From the NCBI RefSeq assembly GCF_000003815.2, contig NC_049994.1, forward strand, positions 17,405,002 to 17,442,153: a DNA stretch of 37,152 nt, written 5' to 3'. This stretch comes from Branchiostoma floridae. Taxonomy: Eukaryota; Chordata; Leptocardii; Amphioxiformes; Branchiostomatidae. The notes beneath the pieces were generated by a model. That model was not told where the DNA came from. It searched no databases and worked only from the letters and a program-made list of their open reading frames with translations. Position numbers and translations under genes: made by a program. This document shows, one piece after another, positions 1 to 10,337 of this stretch (its first letter is position 1; every line of letters starts with the position of its first letter).

Positions 1-175
1 GTTTAATGTTCGCGGTTTTCGCGGTGGCCGCTTCACCGCGAACTTAAAAGTACCGCGAACATTTTTCCATGTCAGTAAGAAAGTAAAGTACATGGTGCTA
101 CCGCGAACTTAAAACCACCGCGAAAAGTTCTTTTTCCCGCTACCACGAAATTAAATCCCCCGCAAACTTAAACAC
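1..175. mobile_element. palindromic MITE-like element, left edge possibly outside the window
   Basis: The first 60 bases carry GTTTAA followed by TTCGCGGT and ACCGCGAAC words. Bases about 100-175 carry the same words inverted and end in AAACTTAAAC. The whole can fold back on itself with a short spacer around 75-95. No coding potential is seen. This is a typical small non-autonomous DNA element; its superfamily and exact left end cannot be fixed here. Confidence 0.5.
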
Positions 176-430
176 ATTTACAGTATATGGAAAATATCAG
201 TAAGAGAGATGTGTGTCTTGGTTCTATTATTCCAATATAAACAATGGTTCTCCCTCTTAACTGTATGTAAGACAGGTCATAACAAAGTGGAGTTATCTCC
301 GATATTTTCATGACATGTAGGAAACAGTCTCTGATTGGCTTGTGATTTATGCACGTCGGTTTGTGACCGCATCCACACGCAAAGATACATCTGATTAGTT
401 ACATGATGGATGCGACGGTCGCTCAAGGAA
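176..430. other. no feature recognised
   Basis: Ordinary AT-leaning DNA. A minus-strand open frame of 111 codons runs through this and the next repeat, but its composition and the repeat it crosses argue against a gene. Confidence 0.4.
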
Positions 431-645
431 GCAGGTTTTATGAAAATGCATGACGTCCATTTATTTATGCTGTGACTGTGACAGGTCCAAACTATAATGT
501 CCATTCCTTTTGTAAGGCGCCTATGACGCACTAAGAGCAGATTGTATGAAAATATATGACGTCCGTTTATGCTGTGACTGTGACAGGTCAAATGTATAAT
601 GTCCATTGCCATTTGTAAGGCACATATGATGCACTAAAAGCCCTG
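431..645. repeat. two tandem copies of a ~106-bp unit
   Basis: Copy 1 (431-536) and copy 2 (537-645) share the order TATGAAAATRYATGACGTCC, GCTGTGACTGTGACAGGTC, TATAATGTCCATT and TTTGTAAGGC. They are roughly 85 percent alike by eye. An older, more divergent relative may lie at 277-420 on the other strand. Confidence 0.75.
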
Positions 646-1120
646 TCCGTCACTATTGATCCAAATGCCACATACCCGGGCCCATCCCACGGTTTAGATA
701 AATCTTAGATATTCTTTAGATGAAGAACATTGATGTGGTTGCGCCACAGATTCGGTGTTGATTGGCCCTGTCTGTGGATCGAGAAGTTGGAAGTTTGACT
801 CCTGGCTGTTGCCACTCATTCTACATACATGCTACTGGAAAGGGTTACAGCACGTAGGATGGGACGCTAAGCCGTGGTTCCCTGTCAATTGTGTTTTTCG
901 AAAAGAGCTAGAGGAATTTCTCCGAACTTGTAGATACTGTAGAAACGACCAGTGGTTCGAGATCGCTTTCATGGCCCCAAATAGATAGACATGTCCCTTT
1001 TCCAGCAAAAGTTTAAGCAATTTGATTAATGAGCATGCAAAACATGGACATTAGTCCATAAAGCCTAATACCAGGAGTTTCAAACGCCAAGGCCATGGGT
1101 TAGACCTCCGACGCGCTGTT
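646..1120. other. no gene recognised
   Basis: A 77-codon plus-strand frame (755-988) has no recognisable domain and no supporting context. I treat the stretch as non-coding. Confidence 0.4.
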
Positions 1121-1121
1121 C

Positions 1122-1228
1122 GTGTGTGTGTGTTTGTGTTTGTGTGTGTGTTTGTGTGTGTGTGCGTTTGTGTGTGTGTGTATGTGTGTGTGTGTGTGTG
1201 TGCGTTTGTGTGTGTGTGTGTGTGTGTG

Positions 1229-1266
<38 letters not shown>

Positions 1267-1272
1267 TGTGTG
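1122..1272. repeat. (TG)n microsatellite with TTTG interruptions
   Basis: About 150 bases of GT dinucleotides broken by GTTTGT and GCGTTTGT steps. The interruptions themselves recur, which suggests slippage or duplication of interrupted blocks. The apparent HTHTHT or CVCVCV frames here are artefacts of the repeat. Confidence 0.97.
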
Positions 1273-1740
1273 GAAAGAAGTGCAAAGGAACGTACAACTT
1301 GGAGAGTCCTCAGGGAGACGAGCAAGCTTTAAGGGGCCAATTCCTGGCCTAAGCACTTCAACAGGTAGGTAGGCAGGTAGGCATGCCAACCCCGTGCGCT
1401 GTAATGAGGCACGTAATGAAAAAGTGTTGGGCAGCCTGACCCGTTCCGTCCCGGTCCGATACCGGCCGGACTCTGATTTCCGTAGGGATAAACTCATCAT
1501 GGAGTCGACAGAAATATTCAAAACTAGGAATGGACTATCGAGCTATTTTCCGATTTGGGTCGAAAACGCTTAAACGACTTAATACGGCGATTCGGCCGCC
1601 TGATTTCGAATTATGAAACTAAAGGAAATCTGGAGAACGTTTGCATAAAGCTTATTAACTAATGTTCATCCTATTGCGCTGGTGCTGAAAATAACACGGG
1701 CCGGGGGTTAGCTTTGTCTTAATGCGTGAAGTGAAGTGTA
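1273..1740. other. no gene recognised; mixed-composition DNA
   Basis: Contains a short GGTAGGTAGGCAGGTAGGCA run near 1363-1382 and moderate CpG around 1440-1600. No frame with coding character was seen. Confidence 0.4.
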
Positions 1741-1749
1741 ATCTATAAG

Positions 1750-1868
1750 TCTCTCTCTCCTTTTATATGTATGTATGTATATATATATATTGAGAGAGAG
1801 AGAGACAGACAGAGAGAGGGAGAGAGAGAGAGAGAGAGGGAGAGAGAGAGAGGGGGAGAGAAAGAGAA
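1750..1868. repeat. compound microsatellite (CT, GTAT, TA, AG)
   Basis: CT run, then GTAT/TA steps, then about 75 bases of (AG)n with CAGA and GGGAG interruptions. Confidence 0.95.
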
Positions 1869-1904
1869 TAGGTAAATATATCTTTATAGATATACTCATA
1901 TAGA

Positions 1905-2676
1905 TAGATAGATAAATGGCTAATAGTATAGAGATATATTTGCGTTGTCGGTGTGCAAATGGAGTAATTGTGCTTTAGGTGTCATTCGTCTTAATACATG
2001 CATAGATGCATATGCTCATATTAGATATAGGCTCCTTGTGCAAATGAGTCTGTTTGTAGCAGACAAACAGTGATACTCGTGCCTTCCAAAAGTTAGCTGC
2101 TTTTAGCATCGGTTAGACTGATATTTTCTTGTTTAAGCTTGCTTTTCATGGAGCTCTTGTTAACATAGAGGGCGGGTCGTTGACTTCTTGTTAGAGAAAC
2201 AAATTGTCAAACGTTATTCTTGCATTCCAAATTGTTAGCTACTTTTAGCATCTCATGTTTTCTTGCTTTTCATAGAGCTCTTGTTCATATAGAGGACATA
2301 GAGGGCGGGTCATTGACTTCTGGTTATACGACGTAGAAACAAACTGTCAAACGTAACTATGGCCTTCCAAAATGTTGGCTTCTTTTACCATCCCATGTTT
2401 TCTTGCTTTCCAGAGGGCTCTTGTTCATATAAAGGCCAGGTCATTGACTTCTGGTTAGAGAAACAAACTGTCCCACAGCCTCTGGTTGGAACTTTCCGCC
2501 TTTTCCCGGGAATCCAAAGACTCGGGGAGGCAGAAAAATGTTATCCAGCTCCCCTAACAGCCGCTGATAGATAGATTGATAAGTAATAGTACAGAGATAT
2601 ATTTGCGTTGTCTTTAGAGTATTTTTGCTTTATGTGTTAGTCGTTTAAGTACATACATAGATATAAATACTGATAT

Positions 2677-2715
<39 letters not shown>

Positions 2716-2995
2716 GCTCAGTGTGCAAATGAGTCTGTCAGTGATATTGTTGCCTTCTGAAATGTTCGCAACTTTTAGCACCCCATGTTTTCTTGTTAAG
2801 CTTACTTTTTATAGAGCTCTTGTTCACATAGAGGACATAGAGGGCGGGTCATTGACTTCTGGTTAGAGAAACAAACTGTCAAATGTTACAAACGATGTCC
2901 CGCAGCCTCTGGTTGGAACTTACCGCCTTTTTCTGGGAAAGCAAAGACTCGGCGAGGCTGAAAAATGGCGCCCAGCTCCCCTAACAGCCGCTGAC
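1905..2995. repeat. nested tandem duplication, large unit ~430-660 bp built on a ~130-bp subunit
   Basis: Two large copies start with GATAGATAGAT and an AGAGATATATTTGCG word (about 1905-2566 and 2567-2995). Each ends with CCTCTGGTTGGAACTT and CAGCTCCCCTAACAGCCGCT. Inside copy 1 a subunit with CTTTTAGCATC, TTTTCTTG, GAGCTCTTGTT, GGGCGGGTC and TTGACTTCT is repeated about three times (around 2070, 2220 and 2350). Copy 2 carries it once. Unequal exchange explains the length difference. Confidence 0.8.
2681..2713. repeat. (TA)n microsatellite
   Basis: Uninterrupted TA dinucleotides inside the second large copy. They are absent from the equivalent spot of the first copy, so the expansion post-dates the duplication. 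Confidence 0.95.
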
Positions 2996-3430
2996 GGATG
3001 ACTTTCATTTTTATCAATTCACGGGTGGGTTTGATAAACGGACAGGATCCAGGCTTTTCATTCCTGCCTGGCTGGAGTAACTCGCCGATCTGTCATAGCA
3101 AAGCAGGGATGTTCCACGCAGTGTACCGTGGTAAAACATGACAAGATAGATACCTGTCCCGGTCTGAAGTATCATTTGGTCGGAATGGGGTCAGTTAGGG
3201 AGCCTTCGTCATGGTCTTTTTTCGGCTTTCTGCGCAGGACAACTCATCCTTCCATGTTTGGAGCAATTTGTTCAACATGTACAGTACAAAGTTGAAGTCT
3301 GTGAAAAGGAATTTACCTGAATATACCTGAATATATATGAATAATCCCATTTCTGCCTATTAGACATTGTACCCCAAATATGAGTCACGCAAGCATGGGT
3401 ATGATTATGGAAACGGTCAGACGCTACGGG
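2996..3430. other. no gene recognised
   Basis: Single-copy-looking DNA without a plausible frame or repeat. Confidence 0.4.
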
Positions 3431-3433
3431 TAG

Positions 3434-3760
3434 CCATCCTCCTAACGCCAGGTCCCCAACGGCATTACCCTATGGGGCCCTGCTATGCCATGCCCATTCC
3501 GTGGTTATTATAATTGTCGCCACAAACAAGCTGTCAACCAATCAGAGAATAGGCCTTTCTTGGGCTTGTTGTTGTCGAAAGCTGTCTCGCAAAGGCCGCT
3601 GGGAAGCTACCAGCCAATCATGTTACGTCTTACATGGCTCCATCCTCCTACGCCCGATCCCCAACGGCTGACTGCCCATATAAGGGCAAGCTCATTAATA
3701 TTTATAAGTAGGTCGGTCCCTAACTGGTCTGAGTACACAAGGTAGCAGAGGTAACACAGG
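3434..3760 (+). promoter_or_regulatory. possible TATA/CCAAT promoter-like stretch within a short duplication
   Basis: Two CCAAT words (CCAATCAG at 3538 and CCAATCAT at 3614) lie 65 and 141 bases upstream of TATAAGG (3679). The block CATCCTCCTA..CCCCAACGGC occurs twice (about 3434 and 3640). The order resembles a TATA-type promoter, but no open frame of substance follows, so this may be chance or a dead copy. Confidence 0.2.
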
Positions 3761-4076
3761 AAGTTTTGACACGACTGTGGTCCCTCTGCGTAGGAGAATG
3801 CGGGTAGCATCCACTATCTTTCATCTGTGACGTATAACATTGAGAAGATCTGTTGAACAGGAGGTTTTATATCCTCATCTGCTCTTCAAAGGATTTTCTG
3901 AGTGTTTATTGGACACCATCTCTTCTGTAACGTATGACCGGTTCCAAACCGCATCGTATTACCTGAATGTCATAACCTCCTTCGGCGTGTTAGACACTCC
4001 ATGTTTCTTGATGTCACAGAAACATCTACAAGTCCGTAACGTCGACGGTTTGGCGTCGACATAGAGATCCCGCGCC

Positions 4077-4111
4077 GTCAGATACACAGACCTAAATGCT
4101 GTGTATCTGAC
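4077..4111. other. perfect 13-bp hairpin
   Basis: GTCAGATACACAG (4077-4089) and its exact complement CTGTGTATCTGAC (4099-4111) flank a 9-base loop. Pairing does not continue outward, so this is shorter than an animal microRNA precursor. A GTCGAC..GTCGAC pair lies just upstream (4041-4060). Confidence 0.8.
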
Positions 4112-4733
4112 TCCAAGCGTCGTGCAAAACCTGTGATAAAGAGACTTCTATCATATGTTAAGTTCTACTGTACAAAAGTGTTAGGGAAGAGCTATATTTC
4201 TTATTTTTGACTGTGCCAAGAAATGTACTAAAATCTAGTGCTTCTTCACTTCAGCAGTGCATTTCGAAGAAACATGAATTTCAAAGTGCTGCTTATTCGA
4301 GAATAAAAGTTGTTCTTGTATAGTGTGTGAAAAAGTTGTGGTACAATTGTGAAGTTTAATGGTGTTTTTTTTTTTAAATTGAATATGCTTATCTTGTATA
4401 TTTGGCCGTGACAAGAATACTAGTACTACATACTTCGCAAAAGTGATATGTACGAAGTACAGATGGCATGTTAACGGCACATCATTTTCTACGCACTGCC
4501 CGGATATGTTAACGCTTCACCAATGAAGTTTCGCGGGTTGATCCCCATACAGGGTGACGGTGGAATCCTTTCATAACGGTCCTGTCATGTTCCCCTTGTC
4601 AATCAGCTCGCCACAGCTGTCTGACACTCGCGAGAGGTCACCACTTGTCGCGCTACGGCGCTCGCACGGATAGAGATAAGTCTGATACGCCTCTACTGTG
4701 GGCGATTTGATATTGTCACTTTTGCCTATTATA
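4112..4733. other. no gene recognised; AT-rich then mixed
   Basis: Nothing beyond short open frames without domain character. The DNA up to 4733 is the left flank of the next transposon. Confidence 0.4.
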
Positions 4734-4777
4734 TTAGGGACCTGACGATATTTATCGGGGGGGAGGGCTGGTGCATA

Positions 4778-4880
4778 GGTGGGGGGGGCCAATGAAAAAT
4801 TTTTTGAGCCGAGGGGGGGGCCATTGAAAAATTTTTTTGAGCCGAGGGGGGGGCCATTGAAAAAAAATTGCCTGAGGGGC
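4778..4880 (+). repeat. G-run minisatellite inside the Harbinger-like element
   Basis: About three copies of a ~34-bp unit: a run of seven to nine G, then CCATTGAAAAATTTTTT and GAGCCGA. A second cluster in the same orientation lies near the right end (about 6351-6450, unit GGGGCGAG or GGGGGCAG). The clusters are direct, not inverted, so they are not part of the terminal inverted repeat. G-runs spaced this way could form quadruplexes. Confidence 0.85.
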
Positions 4881-4904
4881 CTTGATAAATACTACCAAAA
4901 TGTG

Positions 4905-5990
4905 CCCCTGAAATGCAGGAAATGAAGTTTCAGATGGTCAAGATTTCAATTTTTCTCTGGACGTCCCTTGCGACGGCTTGCGCCTCTGGCGCACACAACA
5001 CTTCGGCGCTCGTCGCCATCAAAAGTCTCTTCCTCTGACAGAAAATTGTCATTACATTTAGCATAGTCTACCAGCGAAGTTTATCCCTCAAAATGCAGAA
5101 AATCGTGTCTCAGAGGGTCCAAACTTCATCATTTGAATGACATTTCTCCAGACCTACCTTGCGACGGCTCGTGCCATGCCTGGCGCTCGAAATTGTGGAA
5201 ATACGTTGGGGGCGTCGTCGCCCTCAAAACCATGTGAAGTTCTAATAGAAAGGCTATTAAACTTAAAGCTTAGTCTGCCAGCAAATTTTGCCCATCAAGA
5301 TTTAGGAAAGACCGTTTCAGATAGTCAAGATTTCCAAATTTTCCCGGTGGAACATGCCCCCGGACCCCCAAGGATTACGTTGATATAGTTCGCCCTCCCC
5401 ATACTGAGAAATTTTCTGCAGCCGCCTCTGTCGTGTGATTCCATGTTCGCACGAAGTTTAAGAAAACTATAGAAACTAAAATTGGTCTAAATATCAATCC
5501 TGCGTGCATCTGTTCTTTGTATACAGAATGGTTCACGGACGGCAACGGGATAAAACATTACGATGTTTACTTTCGTGACAGCGGGCTCTCTGCTGCATAT
5601 GACGTCATGGTGGCGCGAATTTTTTTTGGCAAGTTTGTAGGTTGCAATTGGCCGAAATAACTCCCGTTTTGGAAAGATTGAAGCAGTCTTGAAGCGGTTT
5701 TCGAAACGATATCGCTAAAATGTACCCAAGTCTCTTCCATCTACAACATTAATTTGTTTTCTTTTGTGTAAATTTCGTACATGTGTGGTGGAAAAGATCG
5801 CCGAAGTTGGATTACCGCCCCGCCCCTCCCCGCCCGCTTTTCTCTTTGTTGATGTGGACGCACAAAATCCAAATTTTTTTGCCTCACAGAATGCGGGAAA
5901 TTTCGTTTTAGAGGGTCAAAAATATCAAAATTTCCCGGGTAGCATGCCCCTAACCCCCGAGACCGGTCGGGCCTTCGGCCCTCCGATCCC
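4905..5990 (+). repeat. degenerate ~190-bp repeats forming the interior of the element
   Basis: Four diverged copies begin near 4912, 5091, 5297 and 5884 with a word like AATGCAGGAAAT, then TTTCAGAKGGTCAAGATTTC. Two are followed by CCTTGCGACGGCT and two by a CATGCCCC..ACCCCC word. Around 5960-6000 lies GGTCGGGCCTTCGGCCCTCC, a short G/C hairpin. None keeps a long frame. Confidence 0.65.
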
Positions 5991-6572
5991 TGGACGGCCT
6001 TTAACAGCTAGCCGTCGGTCTGGCGGAAACGTTCAGTTTCGTGATCTTGCGTATTAAACGTTACCAGAGACTTTTTTTCACGTAGATTGGAGAAGTGATA
6101 TCAGACAAGGTAAGTCTTATAATCGTTGCAGCGTGAGTGTAACAACATCAAGTGCTACATGAAAACTCGGCTGTTGTAAAACTTTGGGAGATAACATATG
6201 CCCCAGCAGGACTCCAACGTGCGTAATTTGTTGACGCGCGGGTCTTGACACCCCGGGCCGATCGTCGTCACGTTCAAACAACGCTACCGCTATTGTTATT
6301 GCTATATTATTCAATGACAGACTGTGTGTAATGGAAAAGGTAAGGAAAAATTGGAGGGGGGGGGGGGCCATTGAAAAATTTTTTGGGGCGAGGGGGGGGC
6401 CATTGAAAAATTTTTGGGGGCAGGGGGGGGGGGCATTGAAAAATTTTTTACCAAACCTATTTTGCACCAGCCCCCTCCCCCCAGTAAATAACGTCAGGTC
6501 CCTTACCACCCCCTATCGCCGGCAGTGTGGTGGAAAACGGGGCCATTAAAACACGTCATGCAGATGGGATTT

Positions 6573-6786
6573 GTGGCGTCGTGTTTGGCGTAACTGGTAC
6601 TAGAGTGTTGGACTCGGAATACTAGTAGATGTCCCGGGTTAACACTCGCCGTGCCCCCGACAGTGTACCCTTGGGGAGGGCCCTTTACAAGATCTTCCTT
6701 ACATCACTCAGGTGTAAAAATGGGTACCTGACTTCGGTTGGGGAGGTAAAATATTACCTTTTCCTTCTGTCTGTACTCTGTATGTG
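6573..6786 (+). mobile_element. tRNA-derived SINE, copy 1
   Basis: Pol III-type A box TGGCGTAACTGG (6586-6597) and a decayed B box GGGTTAACACTCG (6636-6648) form the tRNA-like head. The body carries CAGGTGTAAAAATGGGTACC, TGACTTCGGT and GGGGAGGTAAAA, and the tail ends in CTTCTGTCTG..TGTATGTGG. The same structure recurs at 14973-15190. The B box has lost its usual GTTCGA core, so this copy is probably dead. Confidence 0.85.
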
Positions 6787-7935
6787 GTTGCATCTCAAGT
6801 TTCTATAGTTTCTACATCCAAGTGCCCAGTGGCTCTTCTTACTGTCTTTTGCCCGGCTGACCCGCGGGGCATCTAAAAGCCAAAGATATCGCCCCTTTGC
6901 GAATCCAATGCCGTCATAGACGAGACCGCATTTGTCAACATTATCAATGGAGAAAAAGGCTGGAACACTCGGATGCCTCCAGAGCCTTTGGTACAATGAC
7001 ATCATTCATATCAATGTATGTGCTCTTTCGCCTCTGCACAAGATGGGCCTTGCCTTTTTCAATTCAGAAACAGTTCGTGGTTGCTGGACGTGGGATCCTT
7101 TGCGAGTCAGTCAGCTTTATCAAGAGCTCTTCCTGTAATGCGTAGGGATAAACCCGTATTCCTATCAATGTGCTCTTCTGACTTTGTATGGCATTGAATT
7201 TCTCAATGTCAAACGACTCGGTTAACGGTATATCCTCAAATGTCGTCTTTGTTGCGCTGCCCCCTCGGTGAAACATTTAGCATCATCTGTGGGAATTCCC
7301 AGTGCTTTGTCAGGATATCTCTGTTCGTAGCAATGGCCTCTACTCGCCTTTGAATAACGCTTGACTTAATGATACAGAAAGTGTCAGCGGTACACAGATC
7401 GCCAGTATCTTCCTCTCTAACCTCCCCTGCGAGGCATCCAACATGACCAGGAGTATTTCCTGTGATTTTGTTATGTAGCCTTTATGTGCCATTTGGCTTT
7501 TGTATAACTCCGAACTGCTCAATTCAAATAGAGTCCCTGGCAGGTACAATGAAAACATCTTTTATTCTTCGTTGCCCTCTCGGTGAGCCATTCAACAGTA
7601 TCTATGGTACTTCCTGTGCTTTTTGTTGGCATAAAACCATTCGACCCAACGTCATCTTTCACCTTATATAACACCAGAGCTTGTGTCTATGGCGTCCAGA
7701 TCTGCAAAATAATGCTTTGTCCCTGGGCGAGTCTTCCGACATTTTTCTGTTGTACTGGTAGGTCATTTCCTGTGCTTTTGTTGGGATAATGGTATTCATA
7801 GTACTGTCCTGTATTACATCAGGTATCAGCAGGTTTTCAATACGGGAAGAGCCCCTGGCTTCTAGATCTTCAAAATCACCAAGAGTGTTCCTTGCACCTT
7901 TGTTCGGGCATCACCATACCTTGCAATGTGGTCTC
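6787..7935. repeat. old degenerate tandem repeat, period about 155 bp
   Basis: The word TCCTGTGCTTTTGTTGG or close variants recurs at 7458, 7612 and 7768, with weaker ones near 7129 and 7297. CCCTCTCGGTGA / CCCCCTCGGTGAA also recurs (7262, 7576). Minus-strand frames of 60-80 codons run through it but break at each unit. I see no domain. It could be an ancient tandem exon array or simply a satellite. Confidence 0.5.
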
Positions 7936-7941
7936 TCTTAA

Positions 7942-8261
7942 GCTAAGGGCACAACCCGCCGTACGTGCAGTCTTCGTGCCAAAACGTGGGCAATCTTTTG
8001 GGATCCGTAAGTGGTATGTACCGCCTCCGTACGAACTCGTGGGGAATCCGACGGATTTTGGAGCACGCAGACACGCCGTAGAACTTTAAGTCCATGCAGA
8101 ACTTTCTCTGCGTTCGGGCTGCGGATTCGCCCTCCGTACGTGCCAGTACGGGCGACGCACCTGCCATGTACAGACTGAACGTTTTCAGGAATACGTGGCG
8201 GACGTGGCCACCACAAAAACGTACGGACAAATTGCACGTACGGCGGGTTGTGCCCCAGGCT
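7942..8261. mobile_element. TTAA-flanked MITE, copy 1 of a head-to-tail pair
   Basis: Begins GCTAAGGGCACAACCCGCC right after TTAA (7938-7941). It ends in the inverted GGCGGGTTGTGCCCCAGGC just before TTAA (8262-8265). The inverted ends span about 27 bp and include GTACGTGC. The interior is rich in CGTACG words and has no credible frame. TTAA duplications are typical of piggyBac and Kolobok superfamilies; the end sequence does not decide between them. Confidence 0.8.
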
Positions 8262-8265
8262 TTAA

Positions 8266-8581
8266 GCTAAGGGCACAACCCGCCGTACGTGCAAATACGT
8301 GCTGTCTTCGTGCCTAAACGTGGGCAATCTTTTGGGATCCGTAAGTGGTAAGTACCGCCTCCGTACGAACTCGTGGGGAATCCGACGGATTTTGGAGCAC
8401 GCAGACACGCCGTAGAACTTTACGTGCAGGCAAAACTTTATGTGCCATCGGGCGCCCGGGCTGCGGATTCGTCCCCCGTACGTGTCAGTACGGGCGACGC
8501 GTTTTCAGAAATACATGGCGGAGTGGCCTTCCCAAAAAAACCTACGGACAAATTGCACGTACGGCGGGTTGTGCTCTTAGC
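8266..8581. mobile_element. TTAA-flanked MITE, copy 2 of the pair
   Basis: Nearly identical to copy 1 in its first 150 bases (GGGCAATCTTTTGGGATCCG, CGCCTCCGTACGAACTCGTG). It starts at the shared TTAA (8262-8265) and ends GGCGGGTTGTGCTCTTAGC before TTGA (8582-8585), a one-base decay of TTAA. It differs from copy 1 by small indels near its middle (an added AATACGTGC, and loss of a ~20-base piece before GTTTTCAG). Confidence 0.8.
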
Positions 8582-8585
8582 TTGA

Positions 8586-9005
8586 GAGCTCTCACCTTTG
8601 TATAACACTGCACCTTTCAAGGCAGAGAGAGTCGCGGGGCCTAAATCACCAGCCTGGCGGGAGGAGATGTAGCCAATGACAATATGCCACAGGTCGTTAC
8701 CGCCGGGCCCTTTTAAAGCTGTACCGTTGGGAGGCGTTACTGAAGGTCACTTTACGCAGGCCTTAACAGAGTTAAGTGATACTTGAAAACCTTAATGTCC
8801 GCGGTGAGTTGCGATGATGTGGGGAGCTAAGCAGGGAAAAGGCGTCACCCTCTGCCAAGGGTTATCTGACAGGAAACTGGCTATAGACTGTGTACGGTTG
8901 TGTGAAAGTCTCTAAGAAGACTTGGTGACCCCCGAAAATAGTTTCATCAGGTTGGTAGATCATAGGACATAAGATAAGTGTTTTCTTTAACACAGCCAGA
9001 TTTTC
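8586..9005. other. no gene recognised
   Basis: Single-copy-looking DNA with no frame or motif I can support. Confidence 0.4.
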
Positions 9006-9365
9006 TCACCTGCTGACGTTTCGATGTCTGTCAGACTTTTTCCTCAGAGCTTCTAACATCTTCATGACATTGAATGACTTAATGACATTCCAAGAGGTGG
9101 TACTTGTTTTCAGAGGCCGTCGTTTCTTCTCGGTCTGCAGCTTCTTACAGAAGTTAGCTGTTTGCTGACCTTTTGTAGGTTTTAGGTGATGTTCCAATCC
9201 ACCGTGCGGAACGCATTGCAAAAGGACCAGGCGTAGTCTCCCGATAACTGCTATACACCGCGATATTGACAAATGTGGGCTTAGCGCCGTTCTCTGGCAC
9301 ATTTCATGCAGTTTCCAAAGTTTGGGCAATTTCCCTGGTAACAAAAATAGGGTAAAAGTTAACAT
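9006..9365 (-). other. 119-codon open frame, probably repeat-derived
   Basis: An open frame on the minus strand whose predicted product is basic and Leu/Lys-rich, ending in KKSDRHRNVSR. The terminal nucleotide phrase (AGTCTGACAGACATCGAAAC, minus strand) is of a type I associate from memory with dispersed repeats in invertebrates. There is no signal peptide, domain or splice context. I do not call it a gene. Confidence 0.25.
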
Positions 9366-9930
9366 TTTGCATTTTTTTGTTGCATTTCACAAAACATAGA
9401 TAAAAATGAGAAAGAAACTGATTTACACCGCGGATCCAACTTATAAAGGCAACTTATAAAGGCTATGGTGGAAACATCTTAATTCAAAGTCTTCTTCTAC
9501 CTGATATGTATCTTAATTATTTTGTACCTTAGGCACTGATGTGCTATGCCACTATGGTTATCTTTAAATGAAGTTGGATGTCTGTAACAAGTGTTGTGTC
9601 AGTCTGACAAGACTAGGGCGAGTTAACTGCTCATAGGTACACGTTTCAGGCTATTTTTACATAACACATGAATTTGATAGGCCCACAAATGAAAGGGCCA
9701 TCGCAATATTACATCTTGAAACCTATGGATTATATAACTGAGTACGACCCCATGGCGATGACATGAATGTCTGTGAGCTCATGGCCACAACTGTCGACAG
9801 CTTGATGTCGATCGGAAATACTGCTCGCATTTAAAGCAACACGGGAGATACAGGTTTATTACAGGGGTCCTCAAACGGACGACCTTTTCAATATCAGATC
9901 TGTAAACCTCGCCGAGCCGCGGGATCGGAT
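9366..9930. other. no gene recognised; AT-rich
   Basis: Contains a short direct duplication AACTTATAAAGGC (about 9438-9463) and nothing else of note. Confidence 0.4.
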
Positions 9931-10337
9931 GTGAAGTTTGGGACATTATTCAGAAGAGTACGGCGGCAATGGCAGGACCTGAACCCTAAGGAGGCTGCCA
10001 AGTACAGAGTAGATCGCTGGAAAGCTTCCGACACTCTTCAACCAAATGAAGCTCTCCAGACCCCTTGTGAGTCCCTTCCTCATGGCATTCACCTACCCAG
10101 AAGGGGAATGGATGGACCTGAACAGAGCCAGGTGCGGAGTAGGTAGGACTAGAGACAACCTACTGAAATGGGGACGGGTGAACTCAGCTGAGTGTGGCCA
10201 CCCTACCCAAACTACGGGACACATTACAAAGGACTGCGTATTAGGCCCCAACATCTCCAACCAGGACCTACTAGAATCTAATGAGAAGGCCGTGGCTTGA
10301 CTGCAGTACTGGCACGGAACGATATGATAATAATGAT
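9931..10337 (+). pseudogene. 5'-truncated, frameshifted LINE reverse transcriptase C-terminus
   Basis: This is the 3' tail of a non-LTR retrotransposon. One frame gives RRVRRQWQDLNPKEAAKYR. After a frameshift, the next frame (10046-10300) gives WMDLNRARCGVGRTRDNLLK, then WG, a Cys-Gly-His cluster, QTTGHI and KDC. The pattern Leu-Asn-Arg-x-Arg-x-Gly-x-Gly-Arg followed by a Cys/His-rich H-I-x-x-x-C end is a well-known C-terminal signature of LINE reverse transcriptases. The stop is followed by GAACGATATGATAATAATGA, a simple-repeat 3' end as LINEs often have. It is a dead fragment and differs from the LINE family seen at 22-28 kb and 34 kb. Confidence 0.75.

Larger units (their letters stand above)
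4737..6502. mobile_element. non-autonomous PIF/Harbinger-like DNA transposon, 1766 bp
   Basis: The ends are inverted copies. The left end reads GGGACCTGACGATATTTA then a G-run and GCTGGTGCA. The right end, read on the other strand, is GGGACCTGACGTTATTTA, a G-run and GCTGGTGCA, giving about 40 bp of similarity. TTA precedes the left end (4734-4736) and TTA follows the right end (6503-6505). Three-base TWA duplications and GG-starting inverted ends are the hallmark of PIF/Harbinger. No transposase or Myb-like frame is present inside; the interior is made of degenerate repeats. It therefore depended on an enzyme encoded elsewhere. Confidence 0.75.

Noticed and set aside
1051-1521. A 156-codon minus-strand frame and several overlapping frames rich in His-Thr or Cys-Val
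   Set aside because: They are translations of the (TG)n microsatellite; every frame of such a tract is open.
4778-4880. Taking the G-run/ATTTTTT clusters at both ends of the Harbinger-like element as long terminal inverted repeats
   Set aside because: The clusters are in direct orientation at both ends; only the outer ~40 bases are inverted.
9006-9365. A possible gene of 119 codons
   Set aside because: No domain, signal or splice support, and the terminal phrase looks repeat-derived; kept only as an open frame.
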